64,000 bases of DNA from Melampsora larici-populina 98AG31 (lineage: Eukaryota; Basidiomycota; Pucciniomycetes; Pucciniales; Melampsoraceae). The stretch spans positions 699,611 to 763,610 of the forward strand of contig NW_006768804.1 of the NCBI RefSeq assembly GCF_000204055.1. Direction: 5' to 3'. A program made the translations under genes and the position numbers. Shown in pieces: positions 54,785-64,000 of the stretch. Below the pieces are notes generated by a model. That model saw only the letters and a list, made by a program, of their open reading frames with translations. It did not search any database and was not told the origin of the DNA. How positions within the stretch are numbered: position 1 is the first letter of the stretch; every line of letters starts with the position of its first letter.

Positions 54785-57700
54785 TCAGAACCAAATGTTC
54801 CAGATGGATATATACGTGAACAGAAATAAACTAACCATACTCCTCAAGCCGACTACAATGTTTGTGTCCTGGGAAACTCCAAAAGTATCAGGTGGGTTTT
54901 CAACAACAACACAGTGTCCGAAAATGTGTTTGAAACCAACACACTTCTTGATGAGTGGACTACGATAAACCACATCAGCTTTGAGATGTGGCAGTGATTG
55001 ATACGGATTCAAATTTTGATCATCTCCTTCAAGTGATGGAAAGCAGTCCACTAAGAAAAAAGGGGTCAGATCTTTTTTCAGGCGGAGTATATGTTGAATG
55101 ACGTCATACCCAAAGTCGTGGGATTTTGTCTGATCATGTAGTTGAATACAACTATTTCCCTTATGAGTTGAATAAGGTGAGAAGATCTTGTTGGCATGTT
55201 TCCAGTATAATGTAGTTTCAAGTGCGGGGAGTGTATCAATTTGATGATGTCCAAGCTCTTGGAGGAAGTTGAAAATGATGGGTAAGGTGTCGTTGGATGG
55301 TACAAAAGACTGCCATTTTGGTGTGGTTGAGCCTGAAAGTTCTCCCAAACCAAGATTATCTCGAGTTGATGGATTCATGTTGTGATGAATATGTTTGAAT
55401 AAGGATTTTTGAGTATGTGCTTTCAGCATGGTCCCTGCCACAGTACCTGTGATAAAAATGTACAAAAAATATTAATATCATACACACGGAAGTCAAAGAG
55501 AATTCAAAATCACCTGAGCGAGAGTTTTTGGGAGTTTGGACAAGGTTCCCAATGTTTCTTTCCCCGGCCCACGCAGCAGTATATGGAGCGGGCCCAAAAC
55601 GCCAAATTTGATCGGGAAGGTGTTGAGCGTAATGCATGTTGGGCTTGGACCTGATATTTGGCCAAGCTTCTTGGAGGTGTTCACGGTATTGTCTTAATAG
55701 AATCCTGAGCGTTTTGATATCTTGCTCTTTAATAATCCTCAAAGTCACAATATTCAATATCTGAGTGACTAAGTTGATTGCAGTGTGAATATTGGCCGCA
55801 TCGGATTTTTTTTCAGCGTTGTATTGATATGGTAAAAGTGATATAACCATATACAAACTGAATAGCACATGCCATTCCGCGGCCTTAGGTGTACCACAGC
55901 TAGCAGTGCCAAAGGTATGCGGAAGATGAGTGAGCCAGGATGGAATATTGGTATTTTTGATTGTATACCAGATGATCTGAAGTTTGTGTGGAGTGATCGC
56001 AGGGCCTTGAGTGGCAATAATTGTGCTATGGCTTGAATTTGAAGATTCGGATGGACTTTGGGTTCTGGAAGGCTCAGGGCTATTTTCATCGGATATTTGA
56101 CTAGTGCTAAATTTGGCTGTTCGATGGTACTGAGTTCGTGAACTAGAACTGCGACTAGTTGAAGTGTCATGATGTGAACTTGATCGAGTTGTAGATGAGG
56201 ACAAATACGAGGTGGTTGGAGGTTGAGTGATCTGGGGGGCCGAAAAACGAACAATATCGGCAGAAGTTGGTTCATGATCACCCAGCAGTGCAAGTTTCTT
56301 TTGTTGATCATCCAGGGCCTTTGCTGCAAAGGGAATTCGGAGATATGTTGACGAAAGGTCTTTCAATAGTCCCAAAATTATGCAGTGCATAATGTCAATG
56401 GTAGTAAACTTGATCGGGTCCCAATAAGGTAGCTGAGAAAAAGGTGTGGCACGGACTCCGTATTTTTTGACTAGCAATTGTTGGGAAGCAGCGGATGGAG
56501 CATCACACCAAGCTTGTGACTGTTGTTTATATTGTGACTTTGTGCGTCCTTGATAAAAAGCAACATTGACTTGATCAATGTCACGCGAAGTAATATAACA
56601 TTCACTACAAAAGTTAGTTGACTTAGGCGAGGAAAATCCGGCGATCTTCTTCATGGCAATAGAATCTGCAATCAGGGGCCAAAGAGCAACTCGGATTAAG
56701 CGACCATGGGGATTCAGAGAGGTAGGCTTAAAAAAAATGCCACGCCAGAGGTCACAGAGCTCTTCGACTAAAGGTTTAAACAGATGATGAAACTGATTAT
56801 AGTCAGGGTCTTTTGGACCCGGTATGATCCCGTAGATGAAGGTGTTCTCCGGCTTGTAGCGTGTATCGGGAGGCAAGCTGAGACAGAACAGTTGAACCAC
56901 AGTCGCTGAATGGTGACGTGCCGAAGACTTGCCATATGGATTGAAAGCGTCGTTATACAAACCAAATACTAGATTACCGGCCTGCTTAGTATAAAGCTTG
57001 CCATCAAAACCTTTAAATGTTTTCCAGATCTTTCCGTCCCAGATATCAGAATATGTATTTTTGTCTGGTGTAGTCCTTGAAAACGAAAGGTCTAAAGCCT
57101 TTTCAAAATTGGGAAAGTTGAGCATGGTTGCTAGCCATTCAATCAAACGATGGTGCTGAAAGACCTTTCGGGGTTTCATTTGCTCTTTTTCTTTGTTCGA
57201 AGAGGCAAGTTCGTATAAGGGTGCGTTACATATAATCCGGTGGGCCTTGGAATTTTTTGAAGGTACTCGAAGACTATTGCAAGAAGTGAGAGCGCCCGTC
57301 GTTCCTCTTTTTTGCGCAACAATTGGTCCATGGAGTGCAAAGCACACAGGACAACACAATAATGTGATCATATTCGATTCGAGTTGAAACATCTTGATCA
57401 CTTTGATGATGTTTCGGGGAATTTGTTTCCACACATTGGTCCGAACACCAGGGATTGTGGCGATTTTGAGGCAGTTTCTTTCGAATTTAAGAGACCTTCG
57501 GCAGCTGCGAATGCTTTTATGATCATGCAAGTATTCGTGGAGTATATGAAAAAGGGCCTGAACGCATCGTATATCCAGTAGAAATGTAATCGGCTTCTCG
57601 AAGGCAATGGTATTGAAAGTCGCTACAATATAATGAGGTTTGGATTGTACCTTTTTAGAGGTAGAAATGCGTGGAAATTTAGTAGGTCTGGTATTGGATT

Positions 57701-57956
57701 CGGTAGGAATCGGGGTGGTGGATTCTGCATCTTCAAGTGATCTTGGACGTTTGACGGCCGAGATACTTGGTTCTGATCCTGATGGCCGGGGCGCCGGAAG
57801 AACCTCCAGTTCTTGTACCTTGCCAAGATGTCTAGGATAGTTTGTCCGATGAAATAGAACACCGGTATGCAACTGGCCTCCTAGTTCAAATGTTTCCTTA
57901 CAGTACTCGAGAGCAGTACAAGTGCATCTGATGCAGTTCGAATCAAAGTATGACAT
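54785..57956 (-). CDS. Plavaka/CACTA-type (Tnp2-like) transposase
   Basis: Exons 57956-55514 and 55446-54785 (67-bp intron) join in frame to about 1034 residues without stops. The start MSYFDSNCIRC lies in a Cys-rich N-terminal region. The core shows FGLYNDAFNPYGKS, FIYGIIPGPKDP and TTIDIMHCIILGLLKD, typical of fungal Plavaka transposases of the CACTA superfamily. A Ser/Thr-rich insert lies near residues 580-650, and a conserved C-terminal part (YAQHLPDQIW, AAWAGERNIG, GTVAGTMLKAH) follows. CACTA transposases cut at 5'-CACTA ends and give 3-bp duplications, so a relative of this protein could mobilise the CACTA-like MITEs here. I did not find CACTA-type ends around this gene. Confidence 0.82.
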
Positions 57957-58004
57957 TGTTCGTAATATCCTAGGTATATGGAAAAAGATTGTAGGTGAGT
58001 ACAC

Positions 58005-58617
58005 TTCTGCTTATCGTGATTCATACTCCAGAAAGATTATGGTAAGGCTCACTGGTGAGGTCGACGCCTGCTTTGAAAGTCGAGAAAAAAACCTGAAACC
58101 GTCTTCGGGTTGGAACACAAAACAAAACTATGGAAAATTTGTGACAAAGATAACAGGGTTATGCGTGGAACTGTGAAAGAAAGAGGTTCAAATGGTGATG
58201 TCCTCAAGTAAATGCCGCTAGTTAGCTAAGATTTTATAGCAAGGGGAAAAGTTAATTAGTGGGGCACAATCAACAAATGATCGAGGGGGCTTTCGAGGAA
58301 CCAAATCATGGGTTTGAGGTTCACACATACCGACTGGTTCCAATGTCGGTAAACTAGCTGGATCCAATGTTGGCAGATGATCGAGGCTGTTTGGTATTTT
58401 CTGGGTAAGATCGGGGGTTGTTGAAATTGGTGAAATATGGAGCACTCTCGAGTAAAGTAAGATGATTACAGTGCAGTGGGGGTTTGCTTAGAAACAGTTC
58501 AGGCGGTGGCAGTGGAACTGGTATTCTTAAATTTCAGTTTGGAAAGTCCAAACACGGTGTACACAGTAGGGTAAGCTTCTTTCCAACCAATATTCACACT
58601 ATTTACATCGGACACTA
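58005..58617. other. Intergenic region, no supported gene
   Basis: Only weak chance frames. A motif beginning GCTTCTTTC and ending in ACACTATTTACAT near 58572 is imperfectly repeated near 58870, on either side of the MITE. Confidence 0.35.
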
Positions 58618-58776
58618 AGGGTACTCAAAGTAAGTATGTACGTGTACATACTTTTTGCTATATACTTTTTTTGGCGGGGAAGGCGAGGCCAAAAGTATAT
58701 TTTTTTTCTTTGTCCCCGCCAAAAAAAGTATGTAGCGAAAAGTATGTAGCGCTACATACTTTGCTTTGAGTACCCT
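58618..58776. mobile_element. 159-bp hairpin MITE, uninterrupted relative of 8723-13937
   Basis: Ends AGGGTACTCAAAG and CTTTGAGTACCCT are flanked by TA (58616-58617 and 58777-58778). Internal inverted words TACTTTTTTTGGCGGGGA and TCCCCGCCAAAAAAAGTA make it a nearly full-length hairpin. The stretch TATATACTTTTT corresponds to the Copia target in the other copy. Confidence 0.82.
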
Positions 58777-59021
58777 TACTGTTTATAGTGGATCCAAACC
58801 AATAAAGCATAAACAATGAAATGATCCAAACCAATAAAACATAAAGAATGATAAAGAATACCACGTTTATGCTTCTTTCAACAACTATATACACTATTTA
58901 CATTTCCAGACACCACTTATACTCGATCACACCCAAAGACATGAGATTCAATAGCAGAAGTTTTCTATATAATAACATGAGATTCAATAGCAGAAGTATT
59001 ATATATAATACGGTGAGACTA

Positions 59022-60744
59022 TCAACCTGCTGACATCATATTTGACCCACTTTGCCTTGCATCTTCAGCAGCCAAATTCGCCCTTGATCTGAAAGACCTC
59101 ATCACATCCTCAATCGCTTGTCTAATATTGACAGGGTTGTCCTCATTCAATTGCAATTCTTCTATTCTCAAACCTTCCTGCAGGTCATACCATTCCGGCG
59201 AAATGAGTGACAATTGAAACCCTTTCGGAGGGAACCAATCTTTGTCAGCATCGGGGGCATATACACCCCTTTCGACCAGTTGTTTCGCATTCCTAATGTC
59301 TTTTGGAATCCTTTTGCGCTTCCAATGGGCCTGGTCAAGTAGACTAATGAGAGTATCGAGTTCGGAACTCCGCCATTCGAGCCTCAACTTTTGACGAGAG
59401 CCGCAAGAATTGGTTGCGACCAGTTCATCATCCGAATGGATGTCTTGATGAGACAACATCATGAACTCGGGCGAATCTCGGCCAAACAATCTGGCCGCAT
59501 TTTCCAACCTTGCATCGTAAATCTACCAATTGTCCATGTATGAGCCTGTGTTTCCTATCAGGATCACACATAGGAGGAATAGACTGACCTTTGTTTTGTT
59601 GAGCCTCTTGTTTGTGACACTTTGAGTCCTGACGATCTTCTCTTCAAGAGTTTTCTGACCCGCTGGAGTCTTCATCAACTCACAATTTCGAGTTTGTTCA
59701 CAATATCCTGAAGCCTTGCCGGCACACCAGCGTCGGAGAACTTCTTCGCGGTTTGCAGCGGTATTATCCTTGACAAGGATACCAAACTCTTTTGCGCCGT
59801 TGGCATCGTAGGCTTTGACCCAATGAGACAGTATGATTGTAGAAGTTGCAGAATTCCAAGGCGAATCGTATGGTGCTCCCCAGTCAAAGGTACATCTAGG
59901 AAAACCCGCCATAGATAAAGTAGCTTCACATTGAGATATGAAATGATAAGGATATCGAGTTCGAGCATTTGACAACATGCGTGAAGTGAAGATGACTGGT
60001 TCCATTGGTTTTTTCAGAGCTTCCATTTCTGCAGCATCTTTTTCGACCACCTTCTTTTGCTTTTGGTTTGGTTTGAAATCGGGGGGTTTGTTCGACAGGT
60101 ATCGACGCATTGCTTTGTCTTGTGCTTCGCGAATATAAGTCTCTCAAACTTGTTTTCGAGTTTGCCAAGCGTTGCGCTCCTCTTCGGACGGAGGGTCAGG
60201 AAGCTTTGGTACCCCAGCATCTTCCAAAGCCGAAGATCCTCTTCCTTTGCGCGGAATCCCCATCAGCATGCGAGTGAATTCCTGGATAGCCCTTGCTAGA
60301 GGCGTTGCCGCTTTGGGAACCCGGTGAGAACCAGCTATTTTCCCAATACCTTCATCCCGGTGTCTAATATCAGTAAGAACCTTCAGATTTGCGGCCTTCA
60401 TCCTTTTACGATCCAGGATATCCTGTTGTGTAAGGTCGCCATCTAGTACCAAAGTAGATAACCCATCAGAATGATCATGGGCAGCCAATGCGGTTTCTGA
60501 CAATCAGGACCCACCAGAACTGTCGTCATCATCTGAATCTGTGTGCGGATAGGGGTTGTTTTGATCTATATACATAAGGAAATAGATAAGTTACCATCAG
60601 ATCTCCAAGACCAATTACAAAAACAAACATGATAAATGAGCACAAACCATCATTTGTTTGATTTTCGTCATCAAGCCTTTGCTTATTTCCAGAACTATTT
60701 GACGGACCGGGAGTGATTTGTGTACTAGTAATTCGACAACTCAT
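59022..60744 (-). pseudogene. Paralogue of the 53-kb gene, two in-frame TGA codons
   Basis: Inferred exons 60744-60648, 60565-59589 and 59522-59022 join in phase. Two TGA codons interrupt exon 2, at 60506-60504 (GGS-stop-LSETALA) and 60146-60144 (TRKQV-stop-ETYIREAQ). Translation continues in the same frame after each, so both look like point mutations. The core (TFDWGAPYD, WNSATSTIILSHW, LRRWCAGKA) matches the intact gene at 53179. The C-terminal exon is acidic and helical. Function unknown. Without the two stops the product would be about 524 residues. An assembly or base-calling cause seems unlikely for substitutions. Confidence 0.7.
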
Positions 60745-61630
60745 CTTGAATATATACACAAAATTTGAACTTCAAGCGAAAGGAATTTGAAAAGAAGAAT
60801 TTTAAAAAGAGGGTGGCAATGAAGCTATACACAGTGTTAAAGAAAAAGAAAAGATAATTTGACACTCGAAAATAAGTGGGAGGTTTCAATCATTGATACC
60901 ACTGAGGTTATGAACGCCTCCAACGACTCAACCTTCGCCATATCTGTTTGTTTGAGCGGTAAACGGTGCGCTCGTACCACCAAACCGGCACAACCCTACA
61001 TCCAAGTCATCAATGCAAGGAGTGGTGTCATTTACCAGTCGTGTGTTACTTTCAACCTCCCACCGCGATTTCCAACCTCCCTACACATTATACAGAAGCA
61101 TTTACCAAACACCAATTGTCTTACGCTTTGTTCTTACGTTTTGATCAATACCAAAGGTTCGGCCTAGTCAGATTGTATTGCATTAGTCAGGGTATTATGT
61201 AGAACCTCAGTTTTGGATATCGGCAGTTGTACCACCTCTTTCCATAAAATTCGTTCTCACCTAAGTACTGTTTTGTCAAGGGCTTTTCCATCGGAAACGG
61301 GTGCAGAAGCACTCCCCAAAATCCCACGCCTCCACATCAACACCTTGATTGAATCATGATTTCACATATTGATTGAATCATGATTTCGTAAATCATTTCA
61401 AGAAAACACAGAAATTGATAATACGTGTATGAGATAACCACTGTGTACTATCAAAAGGTACAATCCCACCTTTTTGAAACACTTCTTGACCTTTCATCCA
61501 TCGCTATCAGACCCATGAAATTTGAAAACCATGTGGTCTGACTTCTACTTGACTTGATTCTTATTTTGTATCAAATTATGTCTTTGTTCAGGCACACAAA
61601 GTTTTGCCACATCACACTACAAACAAATGG
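60745..61630. other. Intergenic region, no supported gene
   Basis: A 102-codon open frame at 60859-61167 has no recognisable motif and I do not support it as a gene. Confidence 0.35.
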
Positions 61631-61635
61631 TTCAA

Positions 61636-61960
61636 TTCCGTAAGGAATTTGAGTTTTTTTGGTTCAGAATTTTGATTCCAAAAAAAAACAAAATTCTGTG
61701 ACAGAATTTTGACAGAATTTTGATGATGCAAAAACAATCAAAAATTCTGTGACAGAATTTTGACAGGATTTTGGTTGCCAGAATAAAGTGTACAGACAAT
61801 CAAAATTCTGTGACAGAATTTCAGCAGAATTTCAGCAACCAACAAAAATGGTACAAAAGAATCGAAATTCTGTGACAGAATTTCAGCAGAATTTGAGCAA
61901 CCAACAAAAGTGTACTCAAAGAATCCAAATTCCGTCAAGGAATTTTGACAGAATTTATAT
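61636..61960. repeat. Minisatellite of about 60-bp units around AATTCTGTGACAGAATT
   Basis: Four to five units (starting near 61690, 61741, 61802, 61864 and 61925) each begin with the near-perfect palindrome AATTCTGTGACAGAATT, followed by a second CAGAATTT and an AC-rich spacer. A related palindrome, AATTCCGTAAGGAATT, precedes them at about 61633. No gene. Confidence 0.8.
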
Positions 61961-62572
61961 TCTTTCTCAAGACAGACAAAACAATTGGAAAGTGTTTCAA
62001 TTGTAAAGACAGAAGACTAATCAGAGTCAAAGGCAAGTCTCGGTCAGTTTATACTTAAAGCCAGTCACACAAAAAGATGAGAGGAGCACAACACGTCAGT
62101 TTGTAAAGACATACAAACAACCTAAGCAATAGCAGTACAACTAAACGGTAGACAAACAATCAATTAACAGCAATACATCAAGCTGATTGATCAAAACCCA
62201 AGACTCGAACACGGTGATCAAGACAAACAATCTAAGAGCAATCTAAGCAACATTAAGAAACTAATCTAAGTGATGACAACTTAAGACTTGGCAATCATAG
62301 ATGGCTTTCTCAGCTTCACAAGCAGGCCATTCCCATTGAAAACCATCAGCACCAAATAAAAGGTGTTCATACATTTGTTCCTTTTGAAGAACCCGGGATG
62401 CTCTCAATTGAACGGATGAATCCAGAAGGTATGTGATCTTCTACTTGTTGGTCAAGCATAGACAATGCACTTTGTCCAATGTCCAGCTTTCCATGTCTAC
62501 GATGGTTAGATGGCGAGATCATGTCTGTATCTCAACATCAATTTCAGCTCATGTTCTGTTTGGAATTAAGTT
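61961..62572. other. Intergenic region, no supported gene
   Basis: Nothing recognisable apart from AC-rich low complexity. Confidence 0.35.
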
Positions 62573-63255
62573 TTAAGACTGACCTGGGTTTGAATTTCTG
62601 CGAACCCTGACACTGTAGGGTTTGTCGTCTTTCGGCTCCTTGTATCTCTTTCTGGATTGAGATTGAATGTTGGACTGCTTTCGCTTGGGCGTGGGAGTGG
62701 GTGTTGAAAGCGATGTTGAAGGTACGGAGTTTGAGAGCTCTGGCACGGAGAAACCATGATCGCCAGGATGACCTGTAGATAATGGAGATAAAGTCAGAAC
62801 ATCATCTAATACAAAGGCCAACAACATACCATAATCGAGATTCATCACCCCGCTGAGCATCTCTGCGCTGCTCATCAGAACTGATGTATCACCAAAATCC
62901 CCGCTGATTGCGCTTTGGAGGCCTTGCCGAGTGGCACTGCGCTTCTTCTCCAGCTTGAATTAAGTCATCAAGTTCATAAATCGTTAGTGAAATCATTCAA
63001 GTGACGTACTTTTCTAACGTGTTTGAAATGAAATTAAAAATTTGGTTGAACAAGGTAACTCACGCAGTCAAAATGATCTTTCAGAAGAGCCTTAGCAAAT
63101 GACCCAGGGTACTTCTCGTTGAACTGAGTAGTGACCTTGGTCCAACCAGCAGAACTGAGCCGTCCATCAAGCGTTTGATCTTTCCTCCGTTGCTTGGAAA
63201 TTAGTTCAGCAAGGTAACCGCTACGAGTTTCGTAAACATGGGTTTGATCTAACAT
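62573..63255 (-). CDS. Myb/SANT-like DNA-binding protein
   Basis: Inferred exons 63255-63064, 62953-62830 and 62772-62573 (introns 110 and 57 bp) join in phase to 171 residues. Residues 1-64 (GYLAELISKQRRK, SSAGWTKVTTQFNEKYPG, LKDHF) match the start of the Myb/SANT-like domain found in plants and fungi, often beside PIF/Harbinger transposases. The C-terminal region is Ser/Pro-rich with basic clusters (PKRKQ, SRKRYKEPK) that suggest nuclear import. The protein is shorter than usual: the domain lacks its expected second half (the RHKxLKK-like helix) at the exon junction, so an exon may be missed or mutated. The last codons may instead be a splice donor (GTCAGT). Confidence 0.6.
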
Positions 63256-64000
63256 GATGGAGGTCAAGTAGAAATTCAGATTAAGAGTAGAATCAACTGA
63301 AATCAAAAGGACGGAATGGAAATGATACAAGCAATCAGGACGGACAAGCAAAGAAGTGAAATCAAAAAGAAAGAAAAAATAGATTGTGGACAACCAGTCA
63401 CAAGTGATCAGACGGATATAGGGACAGGTGATTGAGAGTTGCAACAATACAGTTGAAATGTGAGAGAAGCTGATAGCTAGAGAAGAAGAACTTGATCTCG
63501 GTTGAATGGATAGTTTTATATCTAGGAAACTCTGAATACACCACCAAGAGGGTACAGGACAGGGTCTGGTACAAACCCTGGGGAAAAAATACATCCTAGG
63601 GTTTGGCAGTTCTTGCTGTGGAACCCCTGAATCCAGCGTTGGATTGGCCGAGTTTGGATGTGAGATGTATGAGTGCGAGTTGTATACATTCGCGGTGGAG
63701 GCTGATGGTTGCCATCGATGAGGGGAGTGGGGATTCGAGTGCACATCAGGCAGCCTAGTTGACTGTGATTCTGGTCCCTAAATACGACGGCGTTGGGGTG
63801 GCCTTGGTTGAAGTGCATGAGGTGTATGGGTCGGTGGTTACCAATCAGCTAATGTACCAAACTTGAATTAATCCCTCATCTTCTTCGGATAAGGAGAAGT
63901 ATAATGCGAAGTAAGGAATACATTGGGTTTGATAAGAAAACAGACCGACTGACTCAAGCTTCTTTTGATCACACAGAATCTAGATGTCATGAAGTGCCTT
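63256..64000. other. Intergenic region to window end, no supported gene
   Basis: Open frames on the minus strand at 63.5-63.8 kb show no recognisable motif. I see nothing to annotate. Confidence 0.3.

Noticed and set aside
60859..61167. 102-codon open frame on the plus strand
   Set aside because: No motif, no intron structure and no homologue in the window; probably chance.

Overview
The window looks like a repeat-rich stretch of a basidiomycete genome, most likely a rust fungus (Pucciniales). Coding exons are split by short GT-AG introns (about 57-110 bp). There is a KDZ transposase linked to a TET/JBP oxygenase, a RecQ-like helicase relic, a DUF6589-like relic, Copia, Ty3/Gypsy and LINE elements, and several foldback MITEs. 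Almost everything is mobile DNA or mobile-DNA cargo; I saw no housekeeping gene, tRNA, rRNA or CRISPR array. All names are from sequence reading only; no database search was run.

Layout. 1-8607: a secreted-protein gene broken by a nearly intact LINE (1449-7204) flanked by an unusually long target duplication (about 238 bp). 8723-13937: a TA-flanked MITE split by a recent Copia element (9017-13816; LTRs read as identical, TSD CTTTT). 14.5-16.6 kb: DUF6589-like pseudogene. 16.7-21.4 kb: RecQ-like helicase pseudogene on the opposite strand, carrying a CACTA-like MITE with a 100-N assembly gap. 21.9-23.2 kb: nested MITEs. 23361-49463: a Ty3/Gypsy retrotransposon whose two 518-bp LTRs read as identical but whose polymerase has lost key residues. 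Inside its gag sits a complete 17,667-bp KDZ-type DNA transposon (29931-47597) with inverted termini and a perfect 8-bp TSD (ATGAATAG). 50.0-52.6 kb: an intact paralogue of the broken secreted gene. 53.2-60.7 kb: a Plavaka/CACTA-type transposase between two paralogous genes of unknown function. 62.6-63.3 kb: a Myb/SANT-like gene.

The centrepiece is the KDZ element. In order it carries (1) a gene joining a MULE/FAR1-type zinc domain to an OTU cysteine protease domain, (2) a TET/JBP 2OG-Fe(II) dioxygenase, (3) the KDZ transposase (ten inferred exons) and (4) an HMG-like protein. TET and KDZ are divergently transcribed around a foldback repeat and a perfect 30-bp hairpin. Between the genes and in the termini lie dense TTGTGAAC/GTTCACAA palindromes that look like binding-site arrays. 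KDZ-TET-HMG linkage is established for basidiomycetes; the OTU cargo, exact termini, palindrome arrays and insertion into a young retrotransposon are the new-looking parts.

Two mutational signatures recur. Premature stops are TGA at sites compatible with CGA, and both lost catalytic aspartates of the Gypsy pol fit TCG-to-TTG changes, as expected from cytosine deamination or RIP-like mutation. Separately, several single-base indels, mostly at homopolymers, may be residual assembly errors.
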